Shown here: piece after piece, positions 29,860-37,805 of the stretch
Layout: each line of letters opens with the position of its first letter
Position numbering within the stretch: position 1 is the first letter of the stretch
NCBI GenBank assembly: GCA_003169735.1
Contig: PNAP01000010.1
Span: forward strand, 1-64,000
Reading direction: 5' to 3'
DNA: 64,000 nt
Source: Chloroflexota bacterium
Lineage (GTDB): Bacteria; Chloroflexota; Limnocylindria; Limnocylindrales; CSP1-4
Notes under the pieces: generated by a model
Databases searched by the model: none
What the model saw: only the letters and a program-made list of their open reading frames with translations
What the model was told of the DNA's origin: nothing
Translations under genes and position numbers: made by a program

Positions 29860-30558
29860 ATGCAGGTCGATCTGCGCATCCTCCGGTATGACCCAGAACG
29901 CGACAAGAAGCCGCACTGGGAGACCTACCGCGTCGAGTCCGCACCGATGGACCGCGTCCTCGACGTGCTCAACGCCGTCAAGTGGGAGAAGGACGGGACG
30001 CTGACCTATCGGCGCTCCTGCGCCCACGGCGTGTGCGGGTCGGACGCGATGCTCATCAACGGTCGCAACCGGCTGGCATGCAAGATCCGCGTCGACCAGC
30101 TGGGCAAGAAGATTTCGGTCGCGCCGCTGCCCGGTTTCGCGGTCATCAAGGACCTCGTCGTCGACATGGAGGATTTCTTCGCCAAGTACCGGAGCGTCCA
30201 TCCCTACCAGATCGACGAGCGTCCGATGCCGGTCACCGAGCGCCTCCAATCACCGGAGGACCGCGCGCGCTACGACGACACGACCAAGTGCATCCTGTGC
30301 GCCGCGTGCACGTCATCATGCCCGTCGTTCTGGGCCAAGGACACGTATGTCGGACCGGCGGCCATCGTGCAAGCGCATCGCTTCATCTTCGACACGCGCG
30401 ACGAAGGCTCGGACGAACGCCTCGAGATCCTGGCCGACGCCGACGGCGTGTGGCGATGCCGGACCATCTTCAACTGCACGGAAGCCTGTCCACGCGGCAT
30501 CGACATCACGCGCGCCATCCTCGAAGTCTCGAGCGCCATCGTGGAGCGCTCGGTCTGA
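29860..30558 (+). CDS. sdhB: Succinate dehydrogenase iron-sulfur subunit
   Basis: 232 aa, 21 nt after sdhA. Carries three clusters: [2Fe-2S] in SCAHGVCGSDAMLINGRNRLAC, then ferredoxin-like CILCAACTSSCP and CxxxCP in NCTEACPRGIDI for [4Fe-4S] and [3Fe-4S]. Transfers electrons from SdhA to the membrane subunits. Confidence 0.96.
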   Translation: MQVDLRILRYDPERDKKPHWETYRVESAPMDRVLDVLNAVKWEKDGTLTYRRSCAHGVCGSDAMLINGRNRLACKIRVDQLGKKISVAPLPGFAVIKDLVVDMEDFFAKYRSVHPYQIDERPMPVTERLQSPEDRARYDDTTKCILCAACTSSCPSFWAKDTYVGPAAIVQAHRFIFDTRDEGSDERLEILADADGVWRCRTIFNCTEACPRGIDITRAILEVSSAIVERSV

Positions 30559-31946
30559 GCGAGACACCGGTCCGCGCGCCCCTCCGGCGGGTCCTCATCC
30601 GGGCCGACGGCGCCGCCCGTGGCAACCCCGGGCCGGCCTCGGCCGGCGCGGTGATCATCGACGCCGAGCAACCCGGCGCGTCGGATCCGATGGCGCGGCC
30701 GATCGCCGCCATCGCTCGGCCGCTCGGCATCCAGACCAATAACTTCGCCGAGTGGACGGCGGTCGTGCTGGCGCTCGAGCGGGCCAGGGCGTTGGGGGCT
30801 TCCGAGGTCGAACTGGTGCTCGATTCGAAGCTGGTGGTCGAACAGTTAATGGGCCGCTGGCGGGTCAAGGAGCCGACCCTGGCCACGCTCCATGCGCAGG
30901 CACGGACGCTGTTGGCCGGGTTCCGCGGCTGGAACGCGCGACACGAGGGCCGAGCCAACAACAAGCAGGCCGACGCGATGGCCAACCTGGCGCTCGACGA
31001 CCCGGTCGCGGCGCGCCTGGCCGAAGCGGGGGAGCGGCCTCCGCCGACCTCGGGGTCCGCGGCCGGGGATCCGATCGCCGCTCCCGATCCGTCAGGACGC
31101 GCCGACGCTTCGGGCCTGGTGCGGCTGCCATCGGCTGGCCCCGAGGCCTGGATCTGCGTCACGTGCGGCGTCCAGTACCCACTCTCGGATGTGCCGCCCG
31201 TCGAGTGCCCGATCTGCCAGGACGAGCGCCAGTACGTGGGCTGGGGCGGCCAGCAGTGGACGACGATGGCCCGCCTCGCCGCGGCCGGGCATCGCAACGA
31301 GCTGGCCGAGGAGGAGGCGGGTCTCTGGAACCTCGGAACGCGACCGAGGGTCGCCATCGGCCAGCGCGCGCTGATCGTGCGGACGCCGGCCGGCAACGTG
31401 ATGTGGGATTGCATCCCGTTCGTCGACGGCGACAGCGTCGCCCAGCTGCGTCGTATGGGCGGCCTGGCGGCGATCGCCATCTCGCATCCCCATTTCTATG
31501 GCTCGATGACCACGTGGAGCGCGGCCTTCGGCGATTGCCCCGTCTACATCCACGCCGCCGACGGCGAGTGGGTCCAGTTCCGCGGGCCGGGCCTGCGGCT
31601 GTGGGAGGGCGATGCGCTCGAGATCCTGTCGGGCATAACGCTCATCAATACCCGCGGCCACTTCCCCGGCGCGACGGTGCTGCATTGGGCAGCCGGCGCC
31701 GATGGCCGCGGCACGCTGCTGACCGGTGACTCGATCACCGTCGTCCAAGATCGCCGCTGGGTCAGCTTCATGTACTCGTACCCGAACCTGGTGCCACTCT
31801 CCGACGCGGAGGTGCGGCACATCGCCGACGCCGTTCGGCCCTTCCGCTACGACCGCATGTACTCGGCCTGGGAGGGGAGGGTCACGGCGACGGACGGCCC
31901 CGACGCCGTCGAGCGCTCGGTGGAGAGGTATCTCGTCCACCGCTGA
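30555..31946 (+). CDS. RNase HI domain fused to zinc ribbon and metallo-beta-lactamase-fold domain
   Basis: 463 aa if translation begins at CTG 30555, which overlaps the sdhB stop (CTGA) with GGAG upstream; no ATG/GTG/TTG fits at the domain start, and the next ones lie inside sdhB or the domain. Residues ~10-150 are RNase HI with all four catalytic acids: D17 (RADGAARGNPGP), E66 (NNFAEWTAV), D90 (LVLDSKLVVEQL), D140 (NKQADAMAN). A Pro/Ala linker follows, then a C-x2-C ... C-x2-C ribbon (CVTCGVQYP ... CPICQDE, near residue 200). Residues ~220-463 are a metallo-hydrolase with SHPHFYGSMTTWS (HxH without the usual following D-H), GHFPGATVLHW and LLTGDSI. The combination is unusual; a nucleic-acid role is inferred from the RNase H part alone. 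Confidence 0.8.
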   Translation: MSETPVRAPLRRVLIRADGAARGNPGPASAGAVIIDAEQPGASDPMARPIAAIARPLGIQTNNFAEWTAVVLALERARALGASEVELVLDSKLVVEQLMGRWRVKEPTLATLHAQARTLLAGFRGWNARHEGRANNKQADAMANLALDDPVAARLAEAGERPPPTSGSAAGDPIAAPDPSGRADASGLVRLPSAGPEAWICVTCGVQYPLSDVPPVECPICQDERQYVGWGGQQWTTMARLAAAGHRNELAEEEAGLWNLGTRPRVAIGQRALIVRTPAGNVMWDCIPFVDGDSVAQLRRMGGLAAIAISHPHFYGSMTTWSAAFGDCPVYIHAADGEWVQFRGPGLRLWEGDALEILSGITLINTRGHFPGATVLHWAAGADGRGTLLTGDSITVVQDRRWVSFMYSYPNLVPLSDAEVRHIADAVRPFRYDRMYSAWEGRVTATDGPDAVERSVERYLVHR

Positions 31947-32224
31947 GAGGAGCCGCTCTGGCGTGCCGGGTTCCGTGCCGCGAATCCCCAGATGCGAATC
32001 CGGGAAGCGTTCGGCGGACCGGACGGCCCGGTCGGTCGTGCACCGGTCGTTCGGTGGGAGGTTCGGGCGTGTTCCTGAGCGTGGATCGGGCCGTGGCTGG
32101 GTGGTCGATGGCTCCGCGAATCGGCGATCCGGCGTCACCGGCCGGATAACGCTCTGGGGGTTCGCATCTGGCCGACGATCGCCGTTCTGTCGAGAGCGCC
32201 GATGACGGCGGGTAGAATCAACCG
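31947..32224. other. Non-coding gap upstream of rnpB
   Basis: 278 bp with no convincing ORF. TAGAAT at 32213-32218 sits 6 nt before the first paired base of RNase P RNA and is the probable -10 of rnpB; no clear -35. Confidence 0.4.
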
Positions 32225-32597
32225 GTCAGCGAGACGGCCGGATGGTCGCGTGCCTCATCGGGGTGACCCGCATCGGCACGAGGAAAGTCCGAGCTCCTCG
32301 ACGCAGGGTAGCGGGTAACTCCCGTCCGCCGCGAGGCGAGGACCAGCGCCACAGAGACGAGCCGGATCGGTCGACCTCGGTCGGCCGGGCCGGAGTGAAA
32401 CGGGCAAGCTCTACCTGGAGCAAGGCCAAATAGGAGAGCCTCCGAGACCGTCCGCAAGGGCGTTCGAGGAAGGGGTGCGTCGCCCCGCTCTCGGGTCGGC
32501 CGCTAGAGGCGCCGGGCAACCGGCGACCGTAGATGGATGACCATCCCCGCGGCGCGAGTCGCGGGACAGAACTCGGCTTACAGGCCGTCTCGCTGAC
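32225..32597 (+). ncRNA. rnpB: RNase P RNA (bacterial type A)
   Basis: About 373 nt; catalytic RNA that removes 5' leaders from tRNA precursors. The ends pair perfectly as P1 (GTCAGCGAGACGGCC with GGCCGTCTCGCTGAC). Universally conserved blocks are in order: GAGGAAAGTCCGAGCTC near 32278, CAGGGTAGCGGGTAACTCCC near 32305, GTGAAACGGGCAAGCTCTAC near 32395, AGGCCAAATAGG near 32422, GCCGGGCAACCGGCGACCGT near 32512, and ACAGAACTCGGCTTACAGGCCG at the 3' end. The lone copy sits between the succinate dehydrogenase operon and the dcw cluster. Confidence 0.96.
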
Positions 32598-32600
32598 ACT

Positions 32601-32768
32601 TCGCCCAACGGCGCGGGTCTGTTGCGCTCACCGCTAGCCGCGCGGATGAGCGCACGCGCTTGGGCTCGCTAGCCGCGCTCGCCCGCCGGCGCGTCAGTTG
32701 CGCTCACCGCTAGCCGCGCGGATGAGCGCGGGCGCTTGGCTTCGCTAGCCGCGCTCAGCCAACGGCGC
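32601..32768. repeat. Tandem palindromic repeat (2.2 copies of a 76-bp unit) after rnpB
   Basis: Unit 1 begins with GTTGCGCTCACCGCTAGCC at 32621, unit 2 with the same sequence at 32697, 76 bp on. Each contains an inverted repeat GCGCTCA ... TGAGCGC (32624-32653 and 32700-32729) around CCGCTAGCCGCGCGGA, and a second GCTAGCCGCGCTC further on. CCAACGGCGC flanks both ends (about 32605 and 32759). The hairpins may terminate rnpB; the tandem form suggests a spreading REP-like element. Confidence 0.75.
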
Positions 32769-33263
32769 CTAGTCCTCGTCGGCGCGGAAGATGCCGGGGT
32801 AGCGACAGGCTTCGCAGACGCGGCGGGCGTCGGGGATGTCGCCGAGCGCGAGCGGCTGCGGCAGCGTGGGATAGATGCACTCGACGGAGTACGAGGCGGC
32901 CTTCCGGCCGCGTTTGGCGGCGGGGGTCGCGACGGTGACGCGGCGGAACATGCAGCGCCGGAAATGGGTCTCTCCCAGGACCACCAGTGCGTGCCGCTCG
33001 GCGACCGGCGGACGCGCCGGGGCGATGAGCGGGACGGGAGTGGTGCTGTCGGCCTGCGGCGCGGCGGGGGCCGACGGGCGAATCGACCGACGCCTGCTGG
33101 GCGCTGGAGCAGCCACGGGACCCGGGAGCATCGTCCCGATCCCGGTTGCGGCCGCGTGGGTCACGGTGCCCGTGTCAGGGTTCGCGGTCGGGCCCGGCGT
33201 CGCACCGAGAGGCGCCGCGGCCGGGGGCGCGTCTAGCTTGGGTCGCGCCAAGCGTCGCGTCAT
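32769..33263 (-). CDS. Hypothetical protein with Cys-containing C-terminal domain
   Basis: 164 aa from ATG 33263 (MTRRLARPKLD); a longer frame back to 33383 has no ribosome binding site. The first ~85 residues are Pro/Ala/Thr-rich and probably disordered. The C-terminal ~75 residues look folded: HALVVLGETHFRRCMFRRV, then VECIYPTLPQPLALGDI and VCEACRYPGIFRADED at the end, with Cys in a C-x2-C pattern plus two earlier ones, suggesting a structural metal site. No family recognised. The gene is convergent with rnpB, its stop touching the end of the tandem repeat. Confidence 0.55.
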   Translation of the reverse strand: MTRRLARPKLDAPPAAAPLGATPGPTANPDTGTVTHAAATGIGTMLPGPVAAPAPSRRRSIRPSAPAAPQADSTTPVPLIAPARPPVAERHALVVLGETHFRRCMFRRVTVATPAAKRGRKAASYSVECIYPTLPQPLALGDIPDARRVCEACRYPGIFRADED

Positions 33264-33559
33264 GGCGGACACGGTCCGCCGGGCGCGCGGCGCACGACCA
33301 TCGGCCGCCTGTGCAGGGACAGGCGGAAGCGGCATGCGGGTCGGTCGGTGATCGGGTCCGAGAAGAGCCAAAGGGCGAACCACGAGCTGCCGTGAGCGAC
33401 GGCGCCTGGAGAGCGCCCTTCACGAGCGTGCGGACCGTACCAGTGACCGGTGCCCACCGGCAATACCCGACTAGTACTAACGCCCCTCCGCGGCCCTGGG
33501 CATGAGCCGACCGCGCTCGGGAGGTGCGCTGAGATGGGTCCTTCGACCGAATCTGGCGC
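33264..33559. other. Non-coding region between the Cys-protein gene and the dcw promoter
   Basis: Divergent upstream region. It has a perfect hairpin CCGCCTGT-GCAGGG-ACAGGCGG at 33305-33326 (in the leader of the minus-strand gene, or its coding part if the longer start is used), and a short CCGGTG-CC-CACCGG palindrome near 33447. No ORF with convincing protein features. Confidence 0.35.
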
Positions 33560-33587
33560 TTGACGGATGGCTGGACTGCGCTAAGAT
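33560..33587 (+). promoter_or_regulatory. dcw cluster promoter
   Basis: TTGACG (33560-33565), 16-bp spacer, TAAGAT (33582-33587): a good housekeeping sigma-factor promoter. Predicted start near 33594, giving a leader of about 190 nt before mraZ. Confidence 0.65.
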
Positions 33588-33595
33588 GCGGTGAT

Positions 33596-33621
33596 GTGGC
33601 GCCGAGTGGCGCGAAGTGGGG
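33596..33621 (+). promoter_or_regulatory. MraZ operator (three GTGGNG repeats)
   Basis: GTGGCG-N4-GTGGCG-N4-GTGGGG with exact 10-bp spacing, immediately downstream of the -10. MraZ is known to repress its own operon through such short direct repeats at one face of the helix. Confidence 0.7.
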
Positions 33622-33781
33622 AACAGCGGTGAGGAAACCATCAGGAGCGGCTCAGGTCGGGCCGAGGGTGGGGACCGGATCACGCAACTCAGGGTGAGCC
33701 CGAAACCCAGCGCGGCCCATGTCGGGTCGAGGAGCGGAGGGCTCGCCCACCGTCCGTCGGTGGTCGAGGCAGGGAGCCAGG

Positions 33782-34213
33782 ATGTTCACAGGCGAATACC
33801 GCCATTCCGTGGACGAGAAGGGCCGCGTCGCGGTACCCATCCGATTCCGCGCGGATCTGGCGGGTGGCGCCATGGTCAGCAAATGGATCGACGGCTGCCT
33901 GGCCATCTTCCCGCGCGATGCCTGGGACCAACTGGCCTCGAAGGCCTCGAACCTGCTGGTGACCGACGCCAGCGCACGCACATTCCAGCGCTTCCTCTAC
34001 GGCAACGCGTTCGAGGTCGAGCTGGATCGGCAGGGTCGGTTGGTCGTCCCGGCCAGCCTTCGCGAGTACTCCGGGTTGACCGGCGACGCGGCCGTCGTGG
34101 TCGGCTCGTTCGATCACCTCGAGCTGTGGTCACCCGACCGCTGGCGCGCCTACAGCGCCGGCATGGATGTGCCCGAGGTGCTGGCACAGCACCTCCAGGG
34201 CCTGGGGATCTAG
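33782..34213 (+). CDS. mraZ: Transcriptional regulator MraZ
   Basis: 143 aa from ATG 33782 (AGCCAGG just upstream), the start that gives the standard MraZ N-terminus MFTGEYRHSVDEKGRVAVP. Two AbrB/SpoVT-like swapped-hairpin repeats: residues ~5-50 and ~75-125, the second beginning FEVELDRQGRLVVPASLREYSGL. Ring-forming DNA-binding protein that autoregulates the division/cell-wall cluster; the three-repeat operator lies upstream. Confidence 0.95.
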   Translation: MFTGEYRHSVDEKGRVAVPIRFRADLAGGAMVSKWIDGCLAIFPRDAWDQLASKASNLLVTDASARTFQRFLYGNAFEVELDRQGRLVVPASLREYSGLTGDAAVVVGSFDHLELWSPDRWRAYSAGMDVPEVLAQHLQGLGI

Positions 34214-34221
34214 CAAACCAG

Positions 34222-35214
34222 ATGAGCCTCCAGGATCCGGAGGGATCCGCACGAGAGGCGGTCGCGATCGTGGAAGCAGGGCATCTGCCCGTGATGGAGG
34301 AGGAGGTCATGGCGGCTCTCTCACCCATTCCGGGCAGCTTCCAGATCGACGCGACCGTCGGTGGCGGAGGGCACACTTTTCGGATCTTGGAGGCCGCCAC
34401 TCCGGGCGGTCGCGTCCTCGGACTTGACGCGGACCCGGCGGCGATCAGGCGGTCGTCGGAGCGGCTGCGGCCGTTCGGCGACCGAGCTGTCCTGCGACAG
34501 GCGAATTTCGAGCGCATCGGCGAGGTCGCTCGCGACGCGGGCTTCGGGGCCGTCGACGGCGTCCTGTTCGATCTCGGCCTCAGCTCGTACCAGCTGGCCG
34601 ACCTCGAGCGAGCGTTCAGCTTCCGCGCCGCGGGCCTGCTCGACATGCGCTTCGACACGTCGGTCGGAGAGCCGGCGCGACGACTCCTGGCGACGCTCGA
34701 TGAGCGCCAGCTCGCCGATCTGCTGCAGCGGTACGGCGAGGAGCCGTCGGCGCGGCGGATCGCCAGGGCCATCGTCGAGCGACGTCGAAGTGAGCCCATC
34801 GAGACCGGCCAGCAACTGGCGCAGCTCGTCGTCTCGGTCGTGCCCGCCGCGCGGCCGGGCCGGCGGCGGATCCACCCCGCCACGCGCACCTTCCAGGCGC
34901 TGCGCATCGCGGTCAACCGCGAGCTCGAGGTGCTGCCCGTGGCGCTGGCAGCCGCCGTCGACCTGCTCAAGCCGGAGGGCCGCCTGGCGGTCATCAGCTA
35001 CCACTCGCTCGAGGACCGCATCGTGAAGCGATTCGTGGCGGCCGAGCGCCGCGGCTGCATATGCCCGCCGCAGTTACCCGTCTGTGTCTGCGGCCGCTCG
35101 CCGCGTCTCGCGCCGGTCGGACCACAGCCGCAACGTCCCACCGAGGCCGAGGTGAGCGGCAACCCGCGCGCCCGCAGCGCGCGATTGCGCGTGGCGCGGA
35201 GGCTCGCGGCATGA
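34222..35214 (+). CDS. rsmH: 16S rRNA (cytosine-1402-N4)-methyltransferase RsmH
   Basis: 330 aa, ATG 34222, 8 nt after mraZ. Methylates N4 of C1402 in the ribosomal P site using SAM. Motifs: GHLPVMEEEVMAAL, DATVGGGGHTFRIL (SAM motif I), LGLDADPAAI, VLFDLGLSSYQLADLERAFSF, RTFQALRIAVNREL and AVISYHSLEDRIVKRF. Usual size. Carries a CxCPP-like tail (GCICPPQLPVCVCG) seen in many members. Confidence 0.95.
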   Translation: MSLQDPEGSAREAVAIVEAGHLPVMEEEVMAALSPIPGSFQIDATVGGGGHTFRILEAATPGGRVLGLDADPAAIRRSSERLRPFGDRAVLRQANFERIGEVARDAGFGAVDGVLFDLGLSSYQLADLERAFSFRAAGLLDMRFDTSVGEPARRLLATLDERQLADLLQRYGEEPSARRIARAIVERRRSEPIETGQQLAQLVVSVVPAARPGRRRIHPATRTFQALRIAVNRELEVLPVALAAAVDLLKPEGRLAVISYHSLEDRIVKRFVAAERRGCICPPQLPVCVCGRSPRLAPVGPQPQRPTEAEVSGNPRARSARLRVARRLAA

Positions 35215-35414
35215 GCCGGCGCCACGGCGCGGCGCGACGGCGCAGTTACGGACCCCGCCAGCGAGATCTCAGGCGGCGGGCGCCGCAGATCCTCGACCTC
35301 GACATCGAGTCGCCCATCGGATCTTCGGGCGCCGTGGTCACCGACGTCGACCGGCTCACCATCGTGACCGAGGACCTCCGGTCAGCCCGAGCCTCCACCG
35401 GAGGTGCCATCTGA
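35211..35414 (+). CDS. Hypothetical small protein, 67 aa, between rsmH and ftsL
   Basis: ATG overlaps the rsmH stop (ATGA), and its own stop overlaps the next ATG (TGATG), so it is embedded in the coupled operon and is likely to be translated. The N-terminal half is strongly basic (SRRHGAARRRSYGPRQRDLR), the C-terminal half acidic (DLDIESPIG ... DVDRLTIVTEDLRS). No membrane segment and no known family. The charge layout would suit a nucleic-acid or membrane-surface contact, but this is a guess. Confidence 0.6.
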   Translation: MSRRHGAARRRSYGPRQRDLRRRAPQILDLDIESPIGSSGAVVTDVDRLTIVTEDLRSARASTGGAI

Positions 35415-35785
35415 TGGCCGTCTACCAGGGCACGCAGCGGCCTGTCCTCATCCCCGGCGCTCGGCGGCGCGCGGCACCGATGGAGCGGCGCGCCCGGCGC
35501 ATCCCCATCCGTGCCCAGCGACGAGCGCGACCGATCGCCATCGCCCTCGTCTTCATCGTGGCCGTCTTCATGGTGGCCCTCGTCTACCTGACCCAGTCAC
35601 TCCAGACCGCGGCCGTGCAGTTCCAGATCGACCAGCTGCGATCCGACCAGACGGAGCTCCACCGGCAGATCCAGACCCAGCAGGGGACCATCGCCCGCTG
35701 GGGAGCGGAACCGCAGGTCGTCGAATGGGCACAGCAGAACGGCCTTGGGCAGCTCGGCGGCACCATCCACGTCCCGGCTCGGTAG
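35414..35785 (+). CDS. ftsL: FtsL/DivIC-like septum protein
   Basis: 123 aa. Basic cytoplasmic leader (~45 residues), one membrane helix (IAIALVFIVAVFMVALVYL), then an extracytoplasmic coiled coil (QIDQLRSDQTELHRQIQTQQGTIARW) and a short C-terminal segment with VEWAQQNGLGQL. Bitopic architecture and place just before ftsI match FtsL, which links FtsQ/DivIB to FtsW-FtsI. Sequence conservation in this family is low, so the symbol is by architecture and order. Confidence 0.75.
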   Translation: MAVYQGTQRPVLIPGARRRAAPMERRARRIPIRAQRRARPIAIALVFIVAVFMVALVYLTQSLQTAAVQFQIDQLRSDQTELHRQIQTQQGTIARWGAEPQVVEWAQQNGLGQLGGTIHVPAR

Positions 35786-35791
35786 CCCGGC

Positions 35792-37798
35792 ATGCTTGGC
35801 CGCACGGATCGCCGCCTTCGCCTCGTCATCATCCTCGTCATCTTCGCCGGGCTGGCGGTGGCGATGGTGGCGCGCCTTTCGTACTGGCAGCTCTCCCAGG
35901 CGACCGTGCTGCGCGATCAGGCCGCCGCGCAACTCACCCATACGACCGAGGATCCGGCGCTGCGTGGCGACATCATCGATCGCAATGGGACGGTCCTTGC
36001 CACGACCTCGTTCACCGACCTGCTCGCGGCATCACCGGCGCAACTCGGACAGGATCGGACCCTCACCGAGACGCTGGCGCGTCTCGACAGTATCCTCGGC
36101 GAGGACGCTGCCGGCCGAGCAGCGCTCCAGACGCTGCTCACCGGCACGGATCCCTACGTCGTGGTGGCACATCGCCTGACCGAAGCCCAGAGCCAGGCCA
36201 TCCGTGCCGCCCAGGCCGGTCCGGCGGCTGGGCAGATCGACGGCATCACGCTCGAACCGGAGCCGGTCCGGTTCTACCCGAACCCGGGCGGCGCGCCCGG
36301 CACGACCCTGGCCAGCCAATTGCTGGGCTTCGTGACCGAGGACGGCCAGGGTCAGCACGGCATCGAGCAGTACTACAACGACCTGCTGGCCGGCACCCCG
36401 ACCAAGGTCGCCTCGCTGGTGGGCCCCGGCGGAACGTCGCTCGAAAGCTCGCAGCAGGTGCTCCAGCCCGGACGCCCGGGGTCGACCATCCAGCTGACAA
36501 TCGACGCCGGCCTCCAGCTCCAGCTCGAGAAGGAACTCTATGCGACGTGGGTGGCGGACCCATCGTCGCGGGTGAGCGCCACGATCATCGATCCGTGGAC
36601 CGGTGAGGTCCTCGCCTGGGCGTCTGTGCCCGGCTACGACGAGAACGACTACTCGACGGTGGCCTCCACGTCGCCCGGCCTGTTCGCCGATCCCATCGCC
36701 AGCCAGGTCTACGAACCGGGTTCGGTCATGAAGATGCTGACCGCCGCCGCCGCGCTGAACGCCGGTGTCGTGACGCTCGACCAGACCGTCCAGGACAGCA
36801 CCGAGTTGCGCTTCGGTTCCGACGTCATCCGCAACTACGACGATCTCTCGATGGGCCGCTTGCCCTTCGAGGACGCGGTCGCGTACTCCCGCAACGTGGC
36901 CGTCGCGAAGGTCGCCGCGACCCTCGACAAGACGGTGCCGACGGCAGCCGCGCGTCTGTACGGGATGTGGCAGCAGTTCGGCATCGGCCAGCCGACCGGT
37001 ATCGACCTGGCCAACGAGGCGGCGGGCATCGTGGCCGACCCGGCCACGCAGCCGTGGCAGCCGGTCGACCTTGCCGACCGGGCCTTCGGCCAGGGCGTTG
37101 CGGTGACCCAGGTCCAGCTCGCAGTCGCCTACGCCGCGATGGTCAACGGCGGCATGAAGGTCACGCCCTACCTGGTCAAGCAGATCGACGACACGCCGCA
37201 CGCCGTCGCGCCTCCGACGTCGATCATCTCGCCGTCACTGGCCGGCCAGTTGCAGAGCCTGCTCCAGCACGTCACCGAGGTCGTGCCCTGGTACAAGTCC
37301 GGCACGCAGATTCCCGGCTACGTGGTCGGCGGCAAGACCGGCACGGCCCAGATCTGGGATGCCAGCGCCAACGCCTGGGAACCCAACACGTTCAACTTCT
37401 CGTTCGATGGTTTCGTCGGCACGGACAAGCCGCGCGCGGTCATCACGATCCGCATCCAGGATGGCGTCCCGGATAACCGCGGTGGCGGCAACCTCTATCT
37501 CGCGGTCGCGTCGTACCAGCTGTTCCGCCGCCTCGCCATCGACACGATGTCGGCGATGGGCGTGCCGCCACTCACCGGCGGGCAGCCGCCGATCGCCTCG
37601 CCATCCCCGACCCCGAGCAGTCGCCCGAGTGGGGGCGGTGGCGGCGGTGCGAACGGCGGATCGGGCGGCAGCGGGAGCGGCGGGCACGGTCATGGCCCGT
37701 CACCGAGCCCAACGCCGCGTCCTACCCCGAAGCCGACCACGAGTCCCCCGGCGCGTCCGAGCCCTGACCCATCGCCGGGCCCGAGCGCCGGAGGGTAG
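35792..37798 (+). CDS. ftsI: Penicillin-binding protein FtsI (PBP3-type transpeptidase)
   Basis: 668 aa. Cytoplasmic start, one membrane helix near residues 10-30, pedestal domain (PALRGDIIDRNGTVLATT), transpeptidase domain. Catalytic motifs: SVMK at S311-K314, YSRN (SxN) near residue 368, and KTG at 515-517. It cross-links septal peptidoglycan together with FtsW (encoded further on). The last ~75 residues are a low-complexity Gly/Ser then Pro/Ser/Thr tail; no PASTA domains. 6 nt after ftsL. Confidence 0.94.
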   Translation: MLGRTDRRLRLVIILVIFAGLAVAMVARLSYWQLSQATVLRDQAAAQLTHTTEDPALRGDIIDRNGTVLATTSFTDLLAASPAQLGQDRTLTETLARLDSILGEDAAGRAALQTLLTGTDPYVVVAHRLTEAQSQAIRAAQAGPAAGQIDGITLEPEPVRFYPNPGGAPGTTLASQLLGFVTEDGQGQHGIEQYYNDLLAGTPTKVASLVGPGGTSLESSQQVLQPGRPGSTIQLTIDAGLQLQLEKELYATWVADPSSRVSATIIDPWTGEVLAWASVPGYDENDYSTVASTSPGLFADPIASQVYEPGSVMKMLTAAAALNAGVVTLDQTVQDSTELRFGSDVIRNYDDLSMGRLPFEDAVAYSRNVAVAKVAATLDKTVPTAAARLYGMWQQFGIGQPTGIDLANEAAGIVADPATQPWQPVDLADRAFGQGVAVTQVQLAVAYAAMVNGGMKVTPYLVKQIDDTPHAVAPPTSIISPSLAGQLQSLLQHVTEVVPWYKSGTQIPGYVVGGKTGTAQIWDASANAWEPNTFNFSFDGFVGTDKPRAVITIRIQDGVPDNRGGGNLYLAVASYQLFRRLAIDTMSAMGVPPLTGGQPPIASPSPTPSSRPSGGGGGGANGGSGGSGSGGHGHGPSPSPTPRPTPKPTTSPPARPSPDPSPGPSAGG

Positions 37799-37805
37799 GG
37801 CGACC

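Noticed and set aside
29982-30554. Longer start for the RNase H fusion within sdhB
   Set aside because: The upstream part is an out-of-frame shadow of the well-supported SdhB reading frame.
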